Assembly (NCBI RefSeq): GCF_004167665.1
Contig: NZ_SEWE01000016.1
Location: 1 to 64,000 of the forward strand
Length of the DNA: 64,000 nt
Source of the DNA: Hymenobacter persicinus
GTDB taxonomy: Bacteria; Bacteroidota; Bacteroidia; Cytophagales; Hymenobacteraceae
Reading direction: 5' to 3'
Shown here: positions 50,674-58,922 of the stretch, in pieces
Layout of the letters: the number at the start of each line of letters is the position of its first letter
How positions within the stretch are numbered: the first letter of the stretch is position 1
The notes under the pieces: generated by a model
The model's input: only the letters and a program-made list of their open reading frames with translations
Database searches by the model: none
Told to the model about the DNA's origin: nothing
Translations under genes and position numbers: made by a program

Positions 50674-52380
50674 TTAATTACGCTTGTCCCAGAAAATTTT
50701 ATCCGTCACCACGTTCGGCTGGCCCGGAGCGTTGGGGTTGAGTTGCAGCTCCGACAGCTGGTAGGTCAGGCGGCGCGGGAACGAACCCTGGCTGACGGTC
50801 TGCGCGTCGTTGTCGTCGACTTCGCCGGGCGGTAGGGCCATGTCGAAGGGGTTGCCGGTTTTGTCGGACTGGGGCACCGTGAGGTTGGGGTAACCCGTAC
50901 GGCGGAAGTCGGTGTAGGCGTCCATGCCGAAGCCGAAGCTGGCCACGTACTTCTCGGTCATGATGGCCTTGAGCTTGGCGTTGGCCGCCACGTTGTCGAA
51001 GCGCTGCACGGCGCCCACGGGAGCCGCGGGGTTACCGTTGATGTACTTGCTGATGCTCGGGTTCTGGGTCGAGGTATTGTCAACGTCCGGAATCTGCGGC
51101 ACGAGTACCGGGGCGGGCTGGAACGGTACCGTGTTCGGGATGCCCTCGGCGGCGGCAATGGCGTTCAACTTGCGGAAGCTGGCCGTGATGGCCTCCACAT
51201 AGGCTTCCTTGGCCTTATCGGGGTTGTTGAGCACGGTCAGCTGAAGCTCGGCTTCAGTGAACTTGCGGCTGAAGTAGGTCAGCAGGCGCTGGGCTACTAC
51301 GCCCTTGCCGTACTGGGAAGTGGCGTTGCCGCCGCCGCCCGCATCGTAGCGGCCGCCCACGGGGTAGAGGCCGGGCAAGGTGCGCACGCTGGAGTTGTTG
51401 GCGCTGGCATTGGTCCCGGTGCTACCGAAGCGTACCGTCACGAAGTTGCTGCCCGAGGGCTGGTAGTCGGCAATGGAAACCGGACCAGTGGCTTGGTTGT
51501 AGAAGTAGTACTTGATCCGGGGGTCCCGGTTGTTGGTCATCAGGTCGAAAAAGTACTTGCCAATCGTATTCTCGCGGCCGGAGTTGACGTAGTCGCCGAT
51601 GTAACCCAGGTTGCGGTTGTCGGGCTGGGTGGAGGCCCCGTACTTCAACTCGAAGTCGTCGCCGGGCTGCATCAGCGTCGTGGGGGCACTGATGAGGACG
51701 TTAACCTCACTGCTCACGTCGCGGGTCAGACGAATCTGGTTGTAGAGCTTGAGCTTGAGCGTGCGGCCGAAGCGGGCCCACTTGGCTAGGTCGCCGTTGT
51801 AGATCAAATCGTCGGCGCCGATGGTGCGGGTCGAGGACTTGCCCAGGTTGGCAATGCCCGAGTCGATGAGGCGGAACACGTCCTCATACACGTCGCTGGC
51901 CTTGTCGAACTTTGGCGCCCGGTTGTTGGAGCCTAGCAGCGACTCGGAGTAGGGAATGTCGCCCCACATATCCACCATCTGGCTGACCACGAAAGCCTTT
52001 TGCAGCTCAGCCACGCCCACGTAGCTCCAGGCCTGCTCGTCGGTGCCCTGCTTGATGATCTGCTGGTTGTTGCTGAGCATGTCGGCGTACAGGCCCGACC
52101 ACTGGGTCGAGAACGAGTCGCCGGTTTGCTGGAACGAGCCGATGCCGCGGGTCGAGGAGAGCTGCTGCATCAGGGCCGAGGTGTACTGGCTCAGGCCATT
52201 GACGCTGAAGCCCATGTAGGTGCCCATAGCCACCTGCGTAACGGGTAGCACGTCGCTCAGGCGGGCCGTCGAAGGGTTCAGGGGGTCCACATTGACTTTA
52301 AAGAAGTCGCTGCAGCCGGTATTGGTCGCCAGCAAGCCCATCAGGGCAATGGCAACGGAAGCTTTACGGAACGTATTCAT
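50674..52380 (-). CDS. SusD/RagB-type surface lipoprotein
   Basis: 568 residues. The lipoprotein signal ends in LLATNTGCSDFF. Family features are VDPLNPSTARLSDVLPVTQV, a TPR-rich helical part (AWSYVGVAELQKAFVVSQMVDMWGDIPYSESL, AKWARFGRTLKLKLYNQIRL) and a C-terminal segment with DAYTDFRRTGYPNL. Such proteins form the lid over the SusC barrel and capture ligand. It starts 22 bases beyond the stop of the SusC partner. The second SusD in the window (57402) is of the same broad type but clearly different. No glycoside hydrolase is nearby, so a carbohydrate substrate is not implied. Confidence 0.93.
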   Translation of the reverse strand: MNTFRKASVAIALMGLLATNTGCSDFFKVNVDPLNPSTARLSDVLPVTQVAMGTYMGFSVNGLSQYTSALMQQLSSTRGIGSFQQTGDSFSTQWSGLYADMLSNNQQIIKQGTDEQAWSYVGVAELQKAFVVSQMVDMWGDIPYSESLLGSNNRAPKFDKASDVYEDVFRLIDSGIANLGKSSTRTIGADDLIYNGDLAKWARFGRTLKLKLYNQIRLTRDVSSEVNVLISAPTTLMQPGDDFELKYGASTQPDNRNLGYIGDYVNSGRENTIGKYFFDLMTNNRDPRIKYYFYNQATGPVSIADYQPSGSNFVTVRFGSTGTNASANNSSVRTLPGLYPVGGRYDAGGGGNATSQYGKGVVAQRLLTYFSRKFTEAELQLTVLNNPDKAKEAYVEAITASFRKLNAIAAAEGIPNTVPFQPAPVLVPQIPDVDNTSTQNPSISKYINGNPAAPVGAVQRFDNVAANAKLKAIMTEKYVASFGFGMDAYTDFRRTGYPNLTVPQSDKTGNPFDMALPPGEVDDNDAQTVSQGSFPRRLTYQLSELQLNPNAPGQPNVVTDKIFWDKRN

Positions 52381-52401
52381 TGAACTTGGAGAAGCCATAT
52401 T

Positions 52402-55400
52402 TTAGAAGGTAACGCGCAGGTTGACGCCATACCGGCGCGAGGAAGGCGCGTTGGTATATTCAAAGCCCTGCGCATTGCTGGCGCCGAAGGTGCTGGTTTC
52501 GGGGTCGAAGTTGGTGTACTTCGGCAGGTTTGGCGAGTACCAGTACAGGTTGCGGCCCGATACGGAGATGTTCACGTTGCCAATCGGAGTCTTGGCGAGC
52601 AGCTTCTGGGGCACGTCGTAGCCCAGCGTTATTTCGCGCAGACGCACGGTGGTGGCGTCGTAAATCGAGAACTCATCGGCGCTGTTGATGGCGGCGTTGC
52701 CGAAGTACAGGTCGTTGAGGGTGATGGCCGTCCGGTTCGGGCCGCCACCGTTGGTGTCGCTCAGCGGCTGACGGGTGTCGGGGTTGCCGTACACGCCTTT
52801 GATGATAACCGTCTTGTCGCGGTCCTCGGTGTCCTTGGTTACGCCGCGGCCCAGCAGCTGCTGAATTGTGGTGCTGTACAGGTCGCCACCTTTGCGGTAA
52901 TCAATGACGGTGCTCAGGGTCAGGCCTTTGTAGGTAAAGGAGTTGATGAAGCCCATCGTGAACTGCGGGTTCGGGTTGGCAATAACCCGGGGGTCGGCCG
53001 CGCGGATGATGAAGCCGTTGGCGGGGTTGATCAGGATGTTGCCGGCCTCGTCGCGGGCGGCTACCGAACCCGTGATTTCGCCGTAAGGGCGGCCGGCGAC
53101 CTGCAGGGCGCGGGCCCCACCCGTGAAGTAGCTGCCGATACCGATGGCATTTACCCCGGGCTCCAGGCGCTCAATGATGTTCTTGTTGTGAGTAAAGTTG
53201 GTGGTGCTGCTCCAGCGGAAGCCCTTAACGTCAACGGGTACCAAGGTCAGGCCCAGCTCAACGCCCTTGTTGGAAATGGCGCCGAAGTTGGTCAGCTCGT
53301 AGAGGAAGCCCGTGCTGGCTGGCCGCGAGATGGGAGCAATCTGGTTCGTGGTCAGACGGTCGTAGTACGTAGCCATAAGCTGGATCCGGTTCTTGAAGAA
53401 GTCCAGGTCGAGGCCGCCTTCAATGGCGCGCGTAAATTCGGGCGTCAGGGCCGGATTGCTGATGGTGTTGCTCAGGGCCAGACCGGGCGTACCCAGGAAG
53501 GGGAAGGTGCTGGTGCCGGCGTTGTTGCCGAACTCAGGGTTCACGGTGTAGCGGGTTGGGCCGGCATCGTAAGGCGAGGCGTCGTTACCGGTGCGGGCCA
53601 CGTTGGCGCGAATCTTACCCATGCTCAGCCAGGAATAGTCCAGGCCCAGGGCTTCGGTGAACACCACCGAGGCTTCCACGCTGGGGTAGAAGAAAGACCG
53701 GCCGCTCTGGCCGATAACGCCGTTGCGGTTCAGCGTCGACGAGAAGTCATTGCGGCCGCTCAGGGTCAGGAATGCCCAGTCCTTGTAGCCAACCGTGGCG
53801 TTGCCGAGAATACCCAGCAGGCGGCGCTTGGAGAAGTCGGCACCCAGGGAGTTTTTCTCCACCGTGTTGGCAATGTTGTCGATGCCGAAGACGATGATTT
53901 TGTTGCCCTGGAACGAGTTCTGCGAGAAAGTCCGCTGGTTGGCATTCACGCCCAGCGTCGCCGTCAGGCTGATATCCTCGGTCAGGTTCTTGTCGAAAGC
54001 CAGCAGCAGGGTCTGCTCCAGCTCGGTGTTCTGGATGTTGTCCTCGATGATGTTGCCCAGGCCGCCGAAGCCCACGGAGCCCGGCCGAACCGTCGTGCGT
54101 CGTGCGTCGGTGTAGGTATTCACCCCGCCGCGGTAAGTCAGAGTCAGCCACTCCTTGAAGGCATAGGCCATGTTCACGCTCAGTACGGCCCGGTCTACGC
54201 GGGAAGTGTAGGTGTTGTTGATGGTCGACCACACGGGGTTGTCGGCCTGGCCGGTGAGCCAGCCAAATACCGAGGCGTTGTTGTAAGGGTTCGTGTTGGG
54301 CAAGCCCTGCAGGTCCATGTTGCGGGGCATAAACAGCACCCGCGAGAAAGCCGACGAGTTGCCGATGGCGTTGTTGGCACCCAGCTGCGGGCCCTGCTGC
54401 GACGAGTTGGTGTAGGCCACGTTGCCGCCGACCGTGAACTTGTTGTAGTGGCCCGTACCGCCCACGCTCACGTTGTTGCGCACGAAGAACGAGTTGGGAA
54501 TCATACCCTGGTTGTCGGAGCGCGACAGGATGGCCGAGAAGGTGGCGTTGTCGCTGGTGCCGGCCAGCGAAACCGAGTTTTCGAACACGTGACCCGTGTC
54601 GAAGAAGTCCTTCACGTTGTTGGGGTAAGCCTGGTAGGGCACCGTGGCGGTGGCAAACTCGGGGAAGCCCAGCAGCACGTCGGGCTTGTTGATGTTGTTG
54701 GGGTTGTTAACCGCAAACGAGTAGGGGTGGTCGATGGTGCGGCCATCGAAACGTGGGCCCCAGGTGCCGTTGGTTAGGCCGTAGTTGAACTGGCTGCCCG
54801 AGCCGTAGGTGTTCTGGTAGTCGGGTAGGCCAGCAATCTTCTCAATCGAATAGGAGGTGTTGTAGCCGATCTGCACGCCCTTGGCGCCGCGGCGGCCGCT
54901 GCCGGTTTTGGTCGTAATAACGATTACGCCGTTGGCGGCCCGTGAGCCGTAGAGGGCCGTGGCCGAACCGCCCTTCAGCACGTTCAGCGACTCAATGTTG
55001 TTGGGGTCAATATCGGCCGTGCGGCTGGAATAGGCCGCGCCGCCGCTGAGCTGGTTGTCGGAGTTGGTCTGGCGGTTGTCGTACGGCACGCCGTCGACCA
55101 CGAATAGGGGCTGGTTGTTGCCCAGCAGGGAGGTGTTGCCACGGATGGTGATGCGGGCCGAGGAACCCGGTACGCCGCTCGAGCTGATGATGTTCACGCC
55201 GGGAATCTTGCCCTGGAGCGTGCGCAGCACGTCGGGCTCCGACTTCTGCACCACCTGGTCGCTCTTAATCTCGGACAGAGCGTAGCCCAGGGCGCGCGTC
55301 TCGCGGGAGATACCCAGGGCCGTTACCACTACCTCGTTGAGCTGCTTGCTGTCGATGCTCAGCGCGGCGTCAATGGTCTTGCTGGCGCCGATGGGCCGCT

Positions 55401-55647
55401 CCTCGGTGGTGTAGCCCAGCTGCTTGAATACCAGGGTGGTGGCATTGTCGGGTACGAGCAGGGTGTAGTTGCCGTCGGCGTTGGTGGCCGTACCGATGGA
55501 GGTGCCTTTGACCAGCACGCTTACCCCGGGCAAGCCTTCATTGTTGGCCGCATCGAGGACTTTTCCCGACACAGCCTTGTTTTGCGCCCAGGAGCGCCCC
55601 ACAAAAGCTAAAGACAGGAATAAACTCAGTAGTAAGAGTCTTTTCAT
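52402..55647 (-). CDS. SusC/RagA TonB-dependent transporter
   Basis: 1081 residues. The signal peptide ends near WAQ, followed by the carboxypeptidase-D-like N-terminal extension (VSGKVLDAANNEGLPGVSV, VRVLV-type strands), then EVVVTALGISRE and the plug (VNIISSSGVPGSSARITIRG, PLFVVDGVPYDN, ALYGSRAANGVIVITTKTG). The rest is the 22-strand barrel, ending SSRRYGVNLRVTF. It imports large ligands in a TonB/ExbBD-powered manner together with its SusD lid. It is first in a three-gene operon with SusD and a lipoprotein. No exact TAnnTTTG element was seen upstream. Confidence 0.96.
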   Translation of the reverse strand: MKRLLLLSLFLSLAFVGRSWAQNKAVSGKVLDAANNEGLPGVSVLVKGTSIGTATNADGNYTLLVPDNATTLVFKQLGYTTEERPIGASKTIDAALSIDSKQLNEVVVTALGISRETRALGYALSEIKSDQVVQKSEPDVLRTLQGKIPGVNIISSSGVPGSSARITIRGNTSLLGNNQPLFVVDGVPYDNRQTNSDNQLSGGAAYSSRTADIDPNNIESLNVLKGGSATALYGSRAANGVIVITTKTGSGRRGAKGVQIGYNTSYSIEKIAGLPDYQNTYGSGSQFNYGLTNGTWGPRFDGRTIDHPYSFAVNNPNNINKPDVLLGFPEFATATVPYQAYPNNVKDFFDTGHVFENSVSLAGTSDNATFSAILSRSDNQGMIPNSFFVRNNVSVGGTGHYNKFTVGGNVAYTNSSQQGPQLGANNAIGNSSAFSRVLFMPRNMDLQGLPNTNPYNNASVFGWLTGQADNPVWSTINNTYTSRVDRAVLSVNMAYAFKEWLTLTYRGGVNTYTDARRTTVRPGSVGFGGLGNIIEDNIQNTELEQTLLLAFDKNLTEDISLTATLGVNANQRTFSQNSFQGNKIIVFGIDNIANTVEKNSLGADFSKRRLLGILGNATVGYKDWAFLTLSGRNDFSSTLNRNGVIGQSGRSFFYPSVEASVVFTEALGLDYSWLSMGKIRANVARTGNDASPYDAGPTRYTVNPEFGNNAGTSTFPFLGTPGLALSNTISNPALTPEFTRAIEGGLDLDFFKNRIQLMATYYDRLTTNQIAPISRPASTGFLYELTNFGAISNKGVELGLTLVPVDVKGFRWSSTTNFTHNKNIIERLEPGVNAIGIGSYFTGGARALQVAGRPYGEITGSVAARDEAGNILINPANGFIIRAADPRVIANPNPQFTMGFINSFTYKGLTLSTVIDYRKGGDLYSTTIQQLLGRGVTKDTEDRDKTVIIKGVYGNPDTRQPLSDTNGGGPNRTAITLNDLYFGNAAINSADEFSIYDATTVRLREITLGYDVPQKLLAKTPIGNVNISVSGRNLYWYSPNLPKYTNFDPETSTFGASNAQGFEYTNAPSSRRYGVNLRVTF

Positions 55648-55757
55648 GAAAAGAGGTGAAAAATGAAAGAATAGGGTGAAGAAGGGGGAACTGCCTTTGT
55701 TGCTAAAATTAGTGTAATTTTTCTAGTCCAGCTATTCTATTCAGCCGGGTCTTGACA

Positions 55758-55806
55758 GAAAAAAGCGGCTTGGGCGCCCACCCTATCAGGGTGATGCCCA
55801 AGCCGC
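55758..55806 (-). terminator. Terminator of the haem/copper monooxygenase-like gene
   Basis: An 11-bp stem (GCGGCTTGGGC with GCCCAAGCCGC) with a second inner hairpin (CACCCT with AGGGTG), and on the minus strand a T run after it. Confidence 0.88.
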
Positions 55807-55834
55807 CATGATTCCACAACACCCTTCGCAAAAA

Positions 55835-57163
55835 TTACAGCGCCCTGGTTTCGTCGCCGGGCTGGTAGGGCAAAAACAGCATAATCAGGTTCAGCATCTC
55901 GCTGCGGGTTTCCATCAAATCCTGGGAGATGATGCGCTGGGGCGGCGAAAACGGATTGTTCGGGTTGGCGGCCGTGTTGTCATATTGCCCTTCCACGGTG
56001 ATGACCGAGCCCTGGGGTAGGTGCTGCATCTGCCGGAAGCGGTAGGCCTCCTGCCAGCGGAAGTCCCAGTCGGGAATGCTGACCAAGGGAATCTGCTCCC
56101 CGGCGGGCGTGGTGGCCCAGGCTTTAAAGGACTTGCCGAGCAAGTGCATGTGCGGCCACACGTAGAGCACCGATAGGTCCTGGGCCGTTTTGAGCTCCAC
56201 TCGGAATTTCTTCACGCTGTCGGCCGGGATAATCAGCGGCGGGGTGATATTGCCCACGCCGGCCGAGCCGATGCTGATGGCTTTGATCTCGCGCTTGATC
56301 GGGGCTTTGGCGAAGTAGACGTTGATGGTCGACCAGTCGGTGGTGTCGATGGCCGAGGGGCCGTAGTGCACCGTGAGCAGGATCACGCCGCGCTTGGGCA
56401 TAGTGAAGCCGACCCCGCTGGGAAAGTCCTGGGTGGTGCTGCCCGGAATCCAGCCCCCGTAGTAGGCCACTTCCCGCATCAGGGGCTTAAACTCCTGCAT
56501 GTTGGTCAGAAACTGGTCCGACTCCACCATGTCGTTGCCCTGGTAGATATCCACTTCCGGCCCCACGCTCTGCACGGCGTAGTTGGCATGGTGCAGCAAC
56601 TGCTTGTTGTTGGCCACAAATTCCAGGGCCCGGATGGGTTGGTCGGCGGATAGCTCAAAGGGAATCTTGAACAGCACGAAGTTTTCCTGCCCATTGCCCT
56701 TGATGCGGAAAGCGGCTTTCGGCCGCAGCACCAGATCAGGCTGGCCCAGCGGCGACTGACGCAGCTGCTCCGCCTTGCTGAGTTTCCGGTCGCGCCCCTG
56801 CGGAGCGCCGGCTTCCACCCAGGTTTTGATCAATGCAATCTGCTCCGGACTCAGGCGCCGCTCATTGGCAAAGGAGCTGTAGTGCGGGTCGGCCTTCCAC
56901 GGCGGCATGTAGCGGGCCTCGGTAGCTTTCTGAACGGTGGTGGCGTGCCGGGCTACGTCGGCGTAAGTGAGCAGGGAGAAGGGGGCAGCCCCGTTGGGTT
57001 TGTGGCAGGTGGCGCAGTTGGCCGCAATGATGGGCGCAATGTGCTCCGAGTAAGTAACCTGCCGGCCGCTTTGGGCCAGACTCGTCCGGGCACCGAGCAA
57101 ACTGCCGCCCAGCACCAGGAAGAAGGGAAGATACTGCTGGCCGAGCTTTAGGAGAAAGTTCAA
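55835..57163 (-). CDS. Cytochrome c / copper monooxygenase-like protein
   Basis: About 442 residues. A signal peptide or anchor (LPFFLVLGGSLLGARTSLAQ) precedes a c-type haem region with IIAANCATCHKPNGAAPFSLLTY. The second half resembles copper type II ascorbate-dependent monooxygenases (PHM/DBM fold), with candidate copper ligands in LLHHANYAV, LTVHYGPSA and PHMHLLGKSF. It is probably periplasmic and may couple haem electron transfer to a copper centre; the reaction is unknown. No ATG fits; the TTG before NFLLKLGQ is chosen because it puts the signal peptide first and two TAnnTTTG boxes lie upstream. It stands alone between two SusCD loci. Confidence 0.82.
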   Translation of the reverse strand: MNFLLKLGQQYLPFFLVLGGSLLGARTSLAQSGRQVTYSEHIAPIIAANCATCHKPNGAAPFSLLTYADVARHATTVQKATEARYMPPWKADPHYSSFANERRLSPEQIALIKTWVEAGAPQGRDRKLSKAEQLRQSPLGQPDLVLRPKAAFRIKGNGQENFVLFKIPFELSADQPIRALEFVANNKQLLHHANYAVQSVGPEVDIYQGNDMVESDQFLTNMQEFKPLMREVAYYGGWIPGSTTQDFPSGVGFTMPKRGVILLTVHYGPSAIDTTDWSTINVYFAKAPIKREIKAISIGSAGVGNITPPLIIPADSVKKFRVELKTAQDLSVLYVWPHMHLLGKSFKAWATTPAGEQIPLVSIPDWDFRWQEAYRFRQMQHLPQGSVITVEGQYDNTAANPNNPFSPPQRIISQDLMETRSEMLNLIMLFLPYQPGDETRAL

Positions 57164-57200
57164 GACGCTACGCTGAAGTGAGAGAGCTACACACTGAGGA

Positions 57201-57258
57201 CAAACGTAAGCCCGAGTCAGTTCGTCCCGGCCGTTGAGTATCCTCTCGTTCAAAGATA
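57201..57258 (-). promoter_or_regulatory. Two candidate -7 elements upstream of the haem/copper gene
   Basis: TACGTTTG (57208-57201) and TATCTTTG (57258-57251), both exact TAnnTTTG matches read on the minus strand. The nearer one would give a leader of about 30 bases to the TTG start at 57163. Confidence 0.5.
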
Positions 57259-57349
57259 CCGACGTTCTGCTGATTGCCCGAACAGTTGATTCAGACCAGA
57301 CCAGACCAGACTCGGGGGTGGTGCGGCAGGTGGGAAGGGAGGGGGGCAA

Positions 57350-57382
57350 TAAAAAAAGCCTTCCGTTTCCGGAAGGCTTTTT
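57350..57382 (-). terminator. Terminator of the second SusCD operon
   Basis: A perfect 12-bp stem (AAAAAGCCTTCC with GGAAGGCTTTTT), loop of six bases and T run on the minus strand, 20 bases beyond the SusD stop at 57402. Confidence 0.92.
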
Positions 57383-57401
57383 CTTGGAGTCGCCCCAGCT
57401 C

Positions 57402-58865
57402 TTAGAGCTTATCCCACCAGAGTTTGGTGGTGATGAGGTCAGCACCCTGACGGGCCACAGCTTCCGCACGGCTAGCCGTGTTGATAGACTGTTCGTTGGC
57501 AGGGTAACGGAAGCGTACTGGAATCTTGCCGGCGGCAGCTGCTGCTGGAGTAGCGGCAACGGGCAGTTTCGGATAGTCCAGACGGCGCCACTCCGACCAG
57601 GCTTCTACGCCTTGACCGAAGAGAGCAATCCACTTCTGCACACCGATGCTTTCCTTGTAGTTTGCAGCGTTGTACACCACGTTTGGCTGAGCCAAGTAGG
57701 TCGTGATGGCCGCTGCGTCGGTGATGCCGTACTGCTCCATCGACGCTTTGATGGCGTTCTGGTATTCAGTGGCAGCAACGCCGGTCACGTAGCCACGGGC
57801 AATAGCCTCAGCTTTCAGGAACAGAACCTCCGAGTAGGTCTGCAGTACGCCGGGAGCGGTAGGAGCCAGGAAGTAAGCGCCTACTTTCGACGTGCTGCAC
57901 AGAGGGCCCAGGGCCGAAGCAGCCGACGTGGTCAGGCCGTTCCGAACGCCACGGTAGAAGGCAGCCGAGTCACCGCAGGTTGGCTTATCAGCGTAGATAG
58001 GCAAACGCGGGTCGTTGCGACGACGCAGTACCGAAACGATGCTCCGGCTGATGCGGTGGTCGTCACGGGTCAGGCGGTTTTCGTAGATCGGGTTGGTGTT
58101 GGGCGTGCTGCCCAGGAACTTGAACTGAGCAATGTCCGCGTTGCTGGTCATCAGCGGCGTGGTGCCGTTGAGCAGTTCAGCAATTTCGGCTTTTGCCGTA
58201 GCTTCCTTGGCATCCACGATGCGCATGGCCAGACGCAGACGCAGCGAGTTGGCAAATTTCTGCCACTTCACCATGTTGCCGCCGAAGATGATGTCGCCAT
58301 CAACGCCACCACCGGTGGTCTGAATCAGGCTGGAAGCGCTTTTCAGGTCAGCCAGCAGGCCGGTGTATACGGCTTCCTGCGAGTCATACTTTGGGGTCAG
58401 CACGTTTTCGCCCAGGCGCAGAGCCTGCGAGTACGGGATGTCGCCGTACAGGTCGGTCAGCACCGAGAACAGGTAGCTGCGCATCACCAGACCTACAGCT
58501 TGCAGGTTCGGATTGTTGGTTTGCTTGCCGATGGCAATCAGCTGGTTGAAGTCCTGCAGGCCGGCGGCGTAGAAACCGTCCCAGATGCTCTGGTAGGAAG
58601 TAGCGCGGAAGCCGTACTGGTCTTCGGTGGTGTACTGGATTTTAGCCCAGTGCTGGATGATGAGCTCGCCGCCGTCCTGGTTGGCAGGAATATCAAACAG
58701 GCGGAAGATGTTTGCGCGCTCTGCGTTGGTCAGAAGATAGGCCGGGTTCGCCGTAGTGGCGTTGTTCGGGTTGGTATTGATGGCCTCAAATTCCTTCGTG
58801 CAAGAGCCTAGACCCAGTGCCAGAGGCAGGGCCATTGCTGCTATTTTGCTGTATTTGGAAAGCAT
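57402..58865 (-). CDS. SusD/RagB-type surface lipoprotein
   Basis: 487 residues. The lipoprotein signal ends in ALGLGSCTKEF. It carries the SusD pattern INTNPNNATTANPAYLLTNAE, a helical TPR part (GLVMRSYLFSVLTDLYGDIPYSQALRL, MVKWQKFANSLRLRLAMRI) and a C-terminal GVEAWSEWRRLDYPKLPVAA followed by RFRYPANEQ. The last segment is typical of family members related to SusD-like_2. It forms the lid of the SusC encoded upstream, separated from it by a spacer with a hairpin. A terminator follows directly. Substrate unknown. Confidence 0.93.
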   Translation of the reverse strand: MLSKYSKIAAMALPLALGLGSCTKEFEAINTNPNNATTANPAYLLTNAERANIFRLFDIPANQDGGELIIQHWAKIQYTTEDQYGFRATSYQSIWDGFYAAGLQDFNQLIAIGKQTNNPNLQAVGLVMRSYLFSVLTDLYGDIPYSQALRLGENVLTPKYDSQEAVYTGLLADLKSASSLIQTTGGGVDGDIIFGGNMVKWQKFANSLRLRLAMRIVDAKEATAKAEIAELLNGTTPLMTSNADIAQFKFLGSTPNTNPIYENRLTRDDHRISRSIVSVLRRRNDPRLPIYADKPTCGDSAAFYRGVRNGLTTSAASALGPLCSTSKVGAYFLAPTAPGVLQTYSEVLFLKAEAIARGYVTGVAATEYQNAIKASMEQYGITDAAAITTYLAQPNVVYNAANYKESIGVQKWIALFGQGVEAWSEWRRLDYPKLPVAATPAAAAAGKIPVRFRYPANEQSINTASRAEAVARQGADLITTKLWWDKL

Positions 58866-58889
58866 GTCGGTTGAATCGAAGAGTGTAAA

Positions 58890-58917
58890 AGTGCCGCCGC
58901 CCGCGAGCGGCGGCACT
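58890..58917 (-). other. Intercistronic hairpin between susC and susD
   Basis: A perfect 11-bp GC-rich stem (AGTGCCGCCGC with GCGGCGGCACT) and a 6-base loop, with no T run, between the SusC stop (58923) and the SusD start (58865). The position suits mRNA processing, stabilisation or translational control that sets the SusC/SusD ratio. Confidence 0.65.
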
Positions 58918-58922
58918 GGAAA

